A stretch of DNA of 64,000 nt, from the NCBI RefSeq assembly GCF_003581645.1, contig NZ_QXFK01000014.1, positions 124,001-188,000 of the forward strand, read 5' to 3'. Positions within the stretch are counted from its first letter, which is position 1. The number at the start of each line of letters is the position of its first letter. Shown here one piece after another: positions 1-6,435 of this stretch. The notes beneath the pieces were generated by a model. The model was not told where the DNA came from and did not search any database. It saw only the letters and a list, made by a program, of their open reading frames with translations. A program made the translations under genes and the position numbers. Source of the DNA: Pelagerythrobacter aerophilus. GTDB lineage: Bacteria > Pseudomonadota > Alphaproteobacteria > Sphingomonadales > Sphingomonadaceae.

Positions 1-138
1 CTGATCACGATTGTCGAGTATCTGCAGCGCCAGCTTGCGGTCCATCACGCAAAGGTTGCCTGGTGCTAACCATGCCGCCTTTTCGCCAGTACTGCCGGCT
101 TCGTGGAGCTGATCGAGAAGTTCCGTTCGATTCCGCAT
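1..138 (-). CDS. Partial cytochrome P450-like protein (N-terminus only)
   Basis: The reading frame opens at an ATG on the minus strand and stays open for 46 codons to the left edge, so only the N-terminus is visible. The stretch PGNLCVMDRKLALQILDN has the spacing and character of the early P450 strand and helix. It resembles PDSWLVNCRNAALDAELQN near the N-terminus of the P450 at 488. No heme-binding region is visible because the gene is cut. It is divergent from the small peptide gene at 330, so the peptide lies between two P450-type genes. The ribosome-binding site is weak (GGATAGAG upstream of the ATG). The P450 assignment is inference from a short region and could be wrong. Confidence 0.45.
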   Translation of the reverse strand, partial: MRNRTELLDQLHEAGSTGEKAAWLAPGNLCVMDRKLALQILDNRDQ

Positions 139-226
139 GTTACTCTATCCGATAGCTGTCGCATCTAACCGACAGTGTACCTGGTCGTCGGAGATGTACC
201 AGAGCTTCCTATAGTTGGCGGAGAGA

Positions 227-246
227 CATGGAATGTACATCCCATG
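227..246. promoter_or_regulatory. 20-bp near-perfect palindrome, candidate operator
   Basis: The sequence CATGGAATGTACATCCCATG reads as an inverted repeat with 18 of 20 positions symmetrical. It is followed directly by a second palindrome, GACATGTC (246-253). It lies in the divergent intergenic region, about 67 bases upstream of the start expected from the -10-like TATAGT at 292-297. That is where an activator of the peptide operon or a shared regulator of both directions could bind. The binding protein is unknown. Confidence 0.4.
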
Positions 247-270
247 ACATGTCAAATATTACATAAGGGG

Positions 271-297
271 TGGACTTGCGAGCAGACGAGCTATAGT
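271..297 (+). promoter_or_regulatory. Candidate sigma-70-type promoter for the peptide gene
   Basis: TATAGT at 292-297 is a good -10 hexamer, and transcription would begin near 304, leaving a leader of about 25 bases before the ATG at 330. The -35 is poor: the best match, TGGACT at 271-276, sits 15 bases away. A weak -35 would fit activator dependence on the palindrome upstream. This was judged by eye only. Confidence 0.35.
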
Positions 298-329
298 CTC
301 CGATTCACTAACGCGAAGAGGAGAAGCCA

Positions 330-431
330 ATGCGTAGTTTCTTTAAATCGGTTCGTTACGCTCTGAACATCCGCCCGCGTACAGGGCATACGATTTGGGG
401 GCCGGCTTGGCCTCAGTACGTCGAGCTTTGA
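330..431 (+). CDS. Small peptide, candidate RiPP precursor (33 aa)
   Basis: ATG at 330 is preceded by AAGAGGAGAAG (316-326), a strong Shine-Dalgarno with AGGAG 6 bases from the start. The product has 33 residues: a basic, amphipathic N-terminal half beginning MRSFFKSVRYALNIR and a C-terminal end TIWGPAWPQYVEL. The end carries three aromatic residues, W23, W27 and Y30, plus two prolines. It lies between a divergent P450-like gene and a full P450, and a hairpin follows it. A basic leader plus an aromatic C-terminal core beside P450s is the layout of known P450-modified RiPPs (biarylitides, cittilins, atropopeptides such as tryptorubin). I do not recognise this exact sequence. Precursor function and crosslinking are inference; the reading frame and ribosome-binding site are seen directly. 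Confidence 0.6.
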   Translation: MRSFFKSVRYALNIRPRTGHTIWGPAWPQYVEL

Positions 432-440
432 GGCATTGAC

Positions 441-467
441 GCCGGGAGACTACTAAGGTCTCCCGGC
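441..467 (+). terminator. 10-bp perfect hairpin after the peptide gene (attenuator or terminator)
   Basis: GCCGGGAGAC (441-450) and GTCTCCCGGC (458-467) form a perfect 10-bp stem with a 7-base loop. Only TCTTCCC follows, not a clear T-run, so termination may be partial. It sits 10 bases after the peptide stop and 20 bases before the P450 start. A stem here would raise peptide mRNA relative to enzyme mRNA, as is common between precursor and enzyme genes in RiPP operons. Confidence 0.6.
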
Positions 468-487
468 TCTTCCCAGAGGCAAACCTT

Positions 488-1675
488 TTGACGTCTGCAG
501 AGCTTGCTGCCGGCAACTGTCAGGCTTCAGTCCAACGAACCGGTCCGGATTCCTGGCTTGTAAATTGCCGAAATGCGGCGCTCGATGCCGAGTTGCAGAA
601 CGCACGTTGCACCAGATTTCCTGCCAGGCATCACGGATTTTTTAGCAAACGCCGAGACCCCGTCCTTTGGCAGGATGTGAGGCGGGTCATCACTAAGGCA
701 TCACGCGCTGCTCGCATCAGATTACCAGCTCGTAACCTTTATGAGGGCATAGCCAAGAGATTTGATGCGGGGACTCGGGAGCAACCTCAAGATCTCACTT
801 ATTTCGTGATGAGCACGCTGGCGAACGCCACGTTGCCGATGATCATCGATGATGAAGCGTCGATCGCGGGTTTGTCCCTGGATCAGAACGATAAAATTAC
901 AAAGCAGATCAATTTTCACCATTTAAGGCATGGGTTCTGGCAACGGGCTCTGTCCATGATGGTCGAATATCGAGCCGGTAGAGCGGTTCGCAAGGCTGTA
1001 GCGCATCGTATTGAGCGCGGCGACACCGATAAGGCCGACTTCCTTCATACACTCTTAGAACTGGAAGATGTCATCGGCCTCCGGGGCATCTCCTATCTTA
1101 TCGTGACGCTATCTTCGGCTGTCTCGACCGCACCAGGCGCAATAGCATCATGTATGCTTTACAAGCTCCTCCTGGATGAAGAGCGCTTCGAACGAGTTCA
1201 CGAGGAGCTGGCCGACTGGGACGTAGCTAGTATCGCTCAGATAGACCATGGACAGTTTAAATATTGTCAGCGCTTCATCAAAGAAGCACTTCGCCTTTGG
1301 TCCTTCCCGCTTCGGGCTCGTCGTCTGGTACATACTGACATGTGGATCGACGGTGAGTTGATATGCAAAGGTGACGTCTACGACCTAAGCTTTGAACATT
1401 TCCACCGGGATTCAGCGGTTTGGGATGACGCTGCGTCCTTCCATGAGGAGCGCTGGCTGAGTCCCTCCGAAGCTCAAATGAAGAGCTATTTCCCCTTTGG
1501 CTTTAGCAAACGTTCTTGTCTGGGCGCATCGATCGGGCTGGATCAGCTGCTGATCTTTTTGCGCCTTGCGACGGTCGACTTTCAATTCCTATTGGCCGAC
1601 GATGCAAAACCGAAGCTATCAAGCGAGATCCTCCATGTCCCATCGGATTTCGTAGGCACTTTCCGCCGGAAGTAG
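488..1675 (+). CDS. Cytochrome P450, candidate peptide-modifying enzyme
   Basis: The product of 395 residues is close to full length for a soluble bacterial P450. The ExxR pair is E266/R269 (KEALRLW). The heme loop FGFSKRSCLG (337-346) carries the proximal cysteine C344; the loop has S in place of the usual second glycine. The I-helix segment around 210-215 reads SAVSTA, so the usual acidic residue of the oxygen-activation motif is replaced by serine while threonine is kept. FHEERWL near 318 matches the PERF-type region. The start is TTG at 488: no ATG or GTG exists between the upstream in-frame stop (437) and this codon, and AGAGG lies 8 bases upstream. Given the peptide gene just upstream, the likely substrate is that peptide, for example aromatic side-chain coupling. 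This is inference. Confidence 0.8.
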   Translation: MTSAELAAGNCQASVQRTGPDSWLVNCRNAALDAELQNARCTRFPARHHGFFSKRRDPVLWQDVRRVITKASRAARIRLPARNLYEGIAKRFDAGTREQPQDLTYFVMSTLANATLPMIIDDEASIAGLSLDQNDKITKQINFHHLRHGFWQRALSMMVEYRAGRAVRKAVAHRIERGDTDKADFLHTLLELEDVIGLRGISYLIVTLSSAVSTAPGAIASCMLYKLLLDEERFERVHEELADWDVASIAQIDHGQFKYCQRFIKEALRLWSFPLRARRLVHTDMWIDGELICKGDVYDLSFEHFHRDSAVWDDAASFHEERWLSPSEAQMKSYFPFGFSKRSCLGASIGLDQLLIFLRLATVDFQFLLADDAKPKLSSEILHVPSDFVGTFRRK

Positions 1676-1681
1676 CTGATC

Positions 1682-2140
1682 TTGTCCGTCGAGCTCAGCT
1701 TCCAAGCAGTTCATCGTGACGATAGCGGGCACGGTGAGCTCGAAATGGCCCTCTACCGAATTGTCAGCAATGGCGCTTCTGTGGGCGAATTGGTGCTTCG
1801 GCTTCGGAGCATGAGCGCTACTCGCCTCTATCACGGCGATGTCGGTTACCGAGTGCGAGAGCAGCACCGCGGTCAAGGCTACGCGGCGGCCGCCCTGCGG
1901 CAGCTTCCGCCAATCGCCTTAAAGTTTGGTTTTACAGAGCTGTGGTTTACCTGCGCACCCGATAACGTCGCATCTCGGAAGACCCTCGAAAGAGCTGGTG
2001 CAGCACACCTGGAAACCATCCAAGTACCGCAAGAGACTCAAGTGGATCAGCAGATCCCTCAAACAATGCTGCGATATCGACTGATCATCGCTCCTACTCT
2101 TAAGGAGCGTTGTAGCCACTGCACTGCCACCCAATCTTGA
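1682..2140 (+). CDS. GNAT-family N-acetyltransferase
   Basis: The 152-residue product has the GNAT acetyl-CoA signature RGQGYA at 63-68, followed by PDNVASRKTLERAGA (93-107), the usual late motif of small-molecule and RimJ-like acetyltransferases. The start is TTG at 1682, 6 bases after the P450 stop; an in-frame ATG at 1745 would give a product 21 residues shorter and still leave the fold. The short gap indicates co-transcription with the P450, so it may acetylate the mature peptide or provide self-protection. The last residues run into a recombinase relic that starts near 2136, so the natural C-terminus may have been altered. The substrate cannot be read from sequence. Confidence 0.75.
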   Translation: MSVELSFQAVHRDDSGHGELEMALYRIVSNGASVGELVLRLRSMSATRLYHGDVGYRVREQHRGQGYAAAALRQLPPIALKFGFTELWFTCAPDNVASRKTLERAGAAHLETIQVPQETQVDQQIPQTMLRYRLIIAPTLKERCSHCTATQS

Positions 2141-2515
2141 AGCTCTCGACCGGGGCTCGCGCGACCAGGCTGGCGTGGCAACGCTCTACAGGCACCTTCA
2201 GTTCGCGCATGTGCCGCTGGTGACACTGGCTGAAGGCGAAATCACCTGACTGCAGGTCGGTCTCAAGGGCACGATGAATGCGCTGTTCCTGAAGGATCTG
2301 GCTAAGAAGACGCATCGCGGTCAGCGCGGGCGGGTCGAGAAAGGCTTCTCGGCCCGTGCGGTCGGTTATGGCTACCGGATGATCCGCCGCCTCGGCAAGA
2401 GCCCGCGATCTCAATGCTGAAGGGATTTGCAGGACCTTCGGGACGTGCCTGGCGCGATACCAGCATCCGCAGCGATGTGCGTCGGGGCACGGGTATTCTC
2501 AACAACGAGGCGGTG
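2136..2515 (+). pseudogene. Serine recombinase relic with internal stop and frameshifts
   Basis: Translation in the frame starting at 2136 gives EALDRGSRDQ and then, after an in-frame TGA within EIT-stop-LQ, VGLKGTMNALFLKDLAKKTHRGQRGRV. These are hallmark blocks of resolvase/invertase-type serine recombinases. Further fragments lie in other frames: LNAEGI at about 2410 and then GPSGRAWRDTSIRSDV and RRGTGILNNEAVA from 2429. The N-terminal catalytic serine region and most of the middle are missing. It is a dead remnant of a mobile element between the low-GC peptide locus and the core chromosome. It also accounts for the gene-free interval 2141-2518. Confidence 0.8.
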
Positions 2516-2518
2516 GCG

Positions 2519-2956
2519 CTAGCTCCCGCTGCCGTCCTCAGGCGCAGCCATTAGCACGTTCATCACCGCCGTCGCGACCGGCCGGGTGCGGTCGTCCTGC
2601 CACGCCTCGACCTCGATATTCGCGTTGCGCCGCCCGAGGCGCAGCACCCGGCCGCGCGCGTAAGTCGGGCGGCTCTTGGCGGCGCTCAGGAACTGGACCG
2701 TGACGTTGATCGGCTTCAGCCGTTGCTGACGGTCGGCACGGGCCAGTTCGACCCGCAATGCCGCATAGCCGGCATTCTCGAGCAATCCGCTGGTCGCACC
2801 CCCGTGGAAGACCGTCGGCCGTCCCTCGACGATCTTGCCGAAGGGCACGACCAGGATGGGGGAACCGCCTTCGATCGAATCAACCGCGATCCCGAGCGAG
2901 CGGGCGTAGGCAGGCAGCTCACGCTCGACGGCGGCGAAAAGGTCAGCGTCGCTCAT
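2519..2956 (-). CDS. PaaI-type hotdog thioesterase
   Basis: The 145-residue product is the size of a single hotdog domain. FHGGATSGLLENAG (50-63) is the conserved central-helix block of PaaI-like acyl-CoA thioesterases, which hydrolyse acyl- or aryl-CoA thioesters in the cytoplasm. I chose the ATG at 2956 because it overlaps the stop of the upstream thioesterase gene by 14 bases and gives the usual family length; a longer frame upstream is a shadow of that gene. Two adjacent paralogues suggest a hetero-oligomer or two substrate ranges. The substrate is unknown. Confidence 0.8.
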   Translation of the reverse strand: MSDADLFAAVERELPAYARSLGIAVDSIEGGSPILVVPFGKIVEGRPTVFHGGATSGLLENAGYAALRVELARADRQQRLKPINVTVQFLSAAKSRPTYARGRVLRLGRRNANIEVEAWQDDRTRPVATAVMNVLMAAPEDGSGS

Positions 2957-3395
2957 CGCGGCGTCCTCCGATCGACATGAACACTCCGGCGACGTGCGCC
3001 ACCGGATCGTCGGGATCGCCATCGTGGGCGATGCCGCGTACGAACGCGGCGGAGCGCGTCCGGCGGTAGCATTCGGACCGTCCGTTGACCGCCGCGCCTT
3101 TGCGCGCCGGGCGCATGTAATCGACCCTGAGATCGAGCGTGGCAATGGCAAGAAATTCGCTCGTCGCGGTCCAGATCGCCATGCCGGACGCCATGTCCAT
3201 CAGGCTGACGATCGGCCCGGTGGCGAGGATACCGCTGCCGGTCTCCCCCACCAGATCCTCGCGCCAGGGGAGGGCGAGTTCCACCCAGTCCGCCCCGTGC
3301 GCGACGTAGCGCATGCCGAGCCAGCCGGGGTGGCCGTGCTGCAGCATGAAGGTTGCTGCGGTGGCGGGATCGAAGGGCGGCAGGTCGCTGGCCAT
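2943..3395 (-). CDS. PaaI-family thioesterase, second copy
   Basis: The 150-residue product contains GSGILATGPIVSLMDMASGMA at about 53-73, a typical hotdog central helix with the acidic residue in MDMA. LAIATLDLRVDYMRPA follows, the second conserved block of this family. It is the first gene of a two-gene minus-strand operon, and its 3' end overlaps the next thioesterase by 14 bases. It is diverged from that neighbour, so this is an old duplication or a fixed pair rather than a recent copy. It probably hydrolyses a medium-chain or aromatic acyl-CoA. Confidence 0.82.
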   Translation of the reverse strand: MASDLPPFDPATAATFMLQHGHPGWLGMRYVAHGADWVELALPWREDLVGETGSGILATGPIVSLMDMASGMAIWTATSEFLAIATLDLRVDYMRPARKGAAVNGRSECYRRTRSAAFVRGIAHDGDPDDPVAHVAGVFMSIGGRRDERR

Positions 3396-3512
3396 GACAG
3401 CGCTCTACGGCAGCGGCGCCGCATTTCAATGTTCTAATTTCCCGCGGCCGCGGCAGTGGGCCATTCGCTCGATGCGGGCGGAATCGCGTTCGCGCCATGA
3501 GGGGATGCCACT

Positions 3513-3680
3513 GTGAACTTTCCGAAAATCGACCTTTCGTCGCTGCCGGCGCTGGACAAAGCCGCGGGCATGTTCGGCAGCCTGTCCGACGCGGCGACGG
3601 TCGCCACCGACGACCGCGCGGTGATCATCATGGTCTACCTCTACGAGACCGTTTCCGAGCGGACGCTGGGGCTCTTCTGA
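3513..3680 (+). CDS. Small conserved-looking protein (55 aa), first gene of an unrecognised cassette
   Basis: GTG at 3513 has GAGGGG 8 bases upstream. The 55-residue product starts MNFPKIDLSSLP, has an Ala/Asp-rich middle (SDAATVATDD) and a hydrophobic beta-like segment VIIMVYLYETV. It has no signal peptide and no cysteine. It lies 10 bases before the next gene and probably shares its transcript with the two proteins at 3691 and 4650. A small acidic/hydrophobic protein ahead of two putative cupin-like proteins could be a precursor peptide or a structural partner. I do not recognise the family. Confidence 0.6.
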   Translation: MNFPKIDLSSLPALDKAAGMFGSLSDAATVATDDRAVIIMVYLYETVSERTLGLF

Positions 3681-3690
3681 GGGACCGCCT

Positions 3691-4662
3691 GTGCGGATCG
3701 ATCCAGCGATCGCGGCGCTGCGAAGCGACGGCGTGCCGCAGCGCGATGCGCAGAAGCGGCTTGAGCGCGCCAGGGCCGCTTGGCTCGCCGAGCCTGGCAT
3801 AGGGGCGGTGTTGCGGGCGCTGGAAGAATACGGTCGGGGCAAGGCGCTGGCCGACTGCGGGCCGCTCGCGTCGCTCGTATCGGAGATCGGCGCTGCGCAC
3901 GGCCTCGTGGATCGACTGGTCCGCTCGATGATCGAGAACCTCCGCGAAAGCCCTCTCGGCCACGTCCCGTTCCGCCATCAGTGCGTCGACGGCTTCGCTG
4001 TTCTGCAGCTCGCGCACTCGGGCCGGGCGACGCTCTCGCTGATGCAGTACGTGCCGCCCGAAAGCGCGAATCCGCCAGATTCGGTTTGTTTCACCGATGG
4101 GGAGCGGCACGAGATCTGTCTCGCGGGCGCGGCTCAGGCGCGGTGTGTTTCGATTGCGGGCGAACGGCAGGACAAGGCGATGCTGACCTGCAACAGTATC
4201 CGCATCGATGCGGCGACCTGCCTTTCCTTTGCCGGATTGCGCGAGACCAAGCTCGTCGATCGGGTCGAAGGGCGGCTGGTCATGCTGAGACTGTCGCGCC
4301 CGGCGGCCAAGCCTTTGCCGAGCCTGGAATACCGCCTCTCCGACGGGGTACTGCTGCACCGCGCGGCGGGAGAGTGCGGCGAGAGTCGGAAGGAGCTGAT
4401 GCTTGCCGTGCTGGGTGCGATGCAGCGGCACGACGCGGTGCCGGCGATCGCGGGACTCATCCGGGAGGGGAGCGAGAGCCTGCGCTGGCAGGCACTGCGC
4501 GAATGCCTCGCGCTCGACAGTGCGGCGGGTTTCCGAGAGTTGTCCCGCATGGCGCACCGCACCGCCGACCCGCTGTGCGAACCGGCGCGGGCGCTGCGCT
4601 GCGACCTCCTCGCCCGATACCCTCAGCTAGCAGAGGCGGAGCGCCAACCGTGCCTCGCCTGA
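3691..4662 (+). CDS. Unrecognised protein, beta-rich middle and helical C-terminal part
   Basis: The 323-residue product starts at GTG 3691, 10 bases after the 55-aa gene. Residues 1-90 look helical and charged. Residues about 95-225 are beta-rich (HVPFRHQCVDGFAVLQL, GRATLSLMQYV) and may be a degenerate cupin-like barrel. Residues 230-310 look like short helical repeats (MLAVLGAMQRHDAVPAIAGLI). It overlaps the start of the next gene by 13 bases, so the two are co-translated. The weak match of its barrel region to its neighbour suggests a non-catalytic partner. I do not recognise a named family and assign no function. Confidence 0.6.
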   Translation: MRIDPAIAALRSDGVPQRDAQKRLERARAAWLAEPGIGAVLRALEEYGRGKALADCGPLASLVSEIGAAHGLVDRLVRSMIENLRESPLGHVPFRHQCVDGFAVLQLAHSGRATLSLMQYVPPESANPPDSVCFTDGERHEICLAGAAQARCVSIAGERQDKAMLTCNSIRIDAATCLSFAGLRETKLVDRVEGRLVMLRLSRPAAKPLPSLEYRLSDGVLLHRAAGECGESRKELMLAVLGAMQRHDAVPAIAGLIREGSESLRWQALRECLALDSAAGFRELSRMAHRTADPLCEPARALRCDLLARYPQLAEAERQPCLA

Positions 4663-5555
4663 TCGAAGGGGAGGATACTGCGTCCTCCTCGCTGGACGAG
4701 GCCATCCACGCGATCGACTCGACAGGTTTTGATCCACGCGAGGAAGGGAGCCTGATGCATACCGCCCGGTGGCTCAGGCGTCTTGGCAACAACGCAGCTT
4801 TTCTCGGGGACCACATTGTAGCGCAGCTCACGGCTGGGTCTGCATGCGAGGTGGCGGAGAGCGCTTACGGGGCGCAGGCGATCGTGCTTTCGGGCATGCG
4901 GAACGGCTTCTTCCTGCGTGCGAACATATGGCCGTCGGAGCGCGATCATGCCTTCCACACGAGCGGCGCGCGCAGTTTCGTTTACGGGATCCCGCACGAT
5001 CACAATTTCGATTTCCTGACCGTCGGCTACTTCGGCCCCGGCTATCGCAGCGACTACTACGAATACGACTACGAGGCTGTCACGGGCAGGTGCGGGGAGA
5101 AGGCGGGCCTGCGGTTCACCGAGCGCAGCGCGCTCAGCCCCGGCAAGCTGATGCACTACCGCGCGCACCACGACGTTCACCGCCAGTTGCCGCCCGAAAG
5201 CCTGTCGGTCTCGCTCAATGTCGTCGCGGCTGATCCCGCCGCAGGCTGGTTCGATCAATATGGCTTTGACGTCGAGACGGACACGATCACCGGCGTGCTC
5301 AATCCGACCTCGACGGAGGTATTCCTGCGCCTTGCCGTGGGGCTGGGCGGGGCCGAAGCGGTGGACCTGGCCGAACGGTTCGGCCGGACCCACCCCAGCG
5401 ACCGTCTCCGTCTCGCCTGCTTCGAAGCGAAAGCGACATTGGCAGCGGCTCCGGCAAGCGTTGACGCCGTCTGGCGCGAGGCGGAACTCTGCGGCAGCCG
5501 CCTGGTCGCGGAGGAAGCGCGTTCGCGTCGCCGGATACTGTCGTTGCCGGCATAG
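4650..5555 (+). CDS. Cupin-like protein with HDH...H candidate metal site
   Basis: GTG at 4650 overlaps the upstream gene by 13 bases and gives 301 residues. IPHDHNFDFLTVGYF has H116 and H118, and YRAHHDVHRQLPPESLSVSLNVV has H177 ahead of a strand. An HxH pair plus a distant histidine followed by SLSVSLN resembles the metal site of cysteine-dioxygenase-type cupins. A Tyr/Asp-rich insert lies between them (RSDYYEYDYE, about 134-143). It is the third gene of the cassette that begins at 3513. An oxygenase role on the 55-aa protein or a small molecule is possible, but this is inference from motif spacing only. Confidence 0.55.
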   Translation: MPRLIEGEDTASSSLDEAIHAIDSTGFDPREEGSLMHTARWLRRLGNNAAFLGDHIVAQLTAGSACEVAESAYGAQAIVLSGMRNGFFLRANIWPSERDHAFHTSGARSFVYGIPHDHNFDFLTVGYFGPGYRSDYYEYDYEAVTGRCGEKAGLRFTERSALSPGKLMHYRAHHDVHRQLPPESLSVSLNVVAADPAAGWFDQYGFDVETDTITGVLNPTSTEVFLRLAVGLGGAEAVDLAERFGRTHPSDRLRLACFEAKATLAAAPASVDAVWREAELCGSRLVAEEARSRRRILSLPA

Positions 5556-5691
5556 GCGGCGCGAATACGTGTGAGCGGCTAAGAGGTGGTCTCCGCAGGA
5601 AAACGCTCTGCCGCAGCGCGGCTGGGCCGCGCCATCTGGAAATCGCATTCGCGTTTGACCTCACGCGCGGCACCGGTAAGAGGCAGCGCGG

Positions 5692-6435
5692 ATGAGCGAC
5701 GTCATCGATCTCCCTCCGCCGCCTCCGTTCGATCGGCTGGCGGACGCGCGCGACATCGCGCTGTTTCTCGACTTCGACGGCACCCTGGTGGACCTGGCCC
5801 ATGCGCCCGGCGCGATTGTCGTGCCCCCTGACTTGGGTGAGCGGTTGCGCAAGCTGGCAGCGCGGCTCGGTGGGCGGCTTGCGCTGGTCTCGGGCCGATC
5901 GCTGGACGATCTCGGCGGGCATTGCCCGATCGAGGGCATTGCCTGCGCCGGGTCTCACGGCGCGGCGCGCCGGGACGCCGCAGGGATGTCGCTGGGAGAA
6001 CCCGCACAGGCGATGGCGCCCGACGCTCTCGACGATCTGCGCACCGGCGCACGCGAGTTCGGGTTGATGCTGGAGGCAAAGCCCCACGGTGCGGCGCTCC
6101 ATTACCGCAGGCATCCGGAACGCGCAGACCTGGCCCGGGCGCTGGCAGACGAAGTCGCCGCGCGCTTCGATCTTGCGATCAAGCCGGGCAAGGGCGTGGT
6201 CGAACTCACTCAGACCGGCGCCGACAAAGGCGGAGCGGTGCGCGCGTTCCTCGCACTGCCACCTTTCGCCGGTGCGCAGCCGGTGTTCATTGGCGACGAC
6301 GTGACCGACGAGGACGGTATGGCAGCCTGTGAGGAAGCCGGCGGCTTCGGCATTCTCGTAGGCGACCGCACACCCACAACCGCGCGCTACCGTCTGCCCA
6401 ATGTTTCCGCCGTCTACGAATGGTTGAGCCTGTGA
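5692..6435 (+). CDS. otsB: Trehalose-6-phosphate phosphatase
   Basis: This HAD-superfamily enzyme of 247 residues has motif I DFDGTLVD (27-34), with nucleophile D27 and acid/base D29. It also has SGR (67-69), the lysine in DKGGAV near 179, and motif IV GDDVTDEDG (201-209). The combination is typical of OtsB, which dephosphorylates trehalose 6-phosphate to trehalose. The ATG at 5692 is preceded by GAGGCAGCGCGG. Its end overlaps the GH15 gene, and otsA follows that, giving a three-gene trehalose operon for osmotic or desiccation stress. Confidence 0.93.
   Translation: MSDVIDLPPPPPFDRLADARDIALFLDFDGTLVDLAHAPGAIVVPPDLGERLRKLAARLGGRLALVSGRSLDDLGGHCPIEGIACAGSHGAARRDAAGMSLGEPAQAMAPDALDDLRTGAREFGLMLEAKPHGAALHYRRHPERADLARALADEVAARFDLAIKPGKGVVELTQTGADKGGAVRAFLALPPFAGAQPVFIGDDVTDEDGMAACEEAGGFGILVGDRTPTTARYRLPNVSAVYEWLSL

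Noticed and set aside
228-266. 12-codon mini-ORF (MECTSHDMSNIT) after GGAG
   Set aside because: It lies inside the palindrome region and is too short to judge. A leader peptide cannot be excluded but is not supported.
175-366. 63-aa open frame before the P450 gene
   Set aside because: It starts with GTG without a ribosome-binding site and overlaps the better-supported peptide ORF at 330 in another frame. Its product has no recognisable feature.
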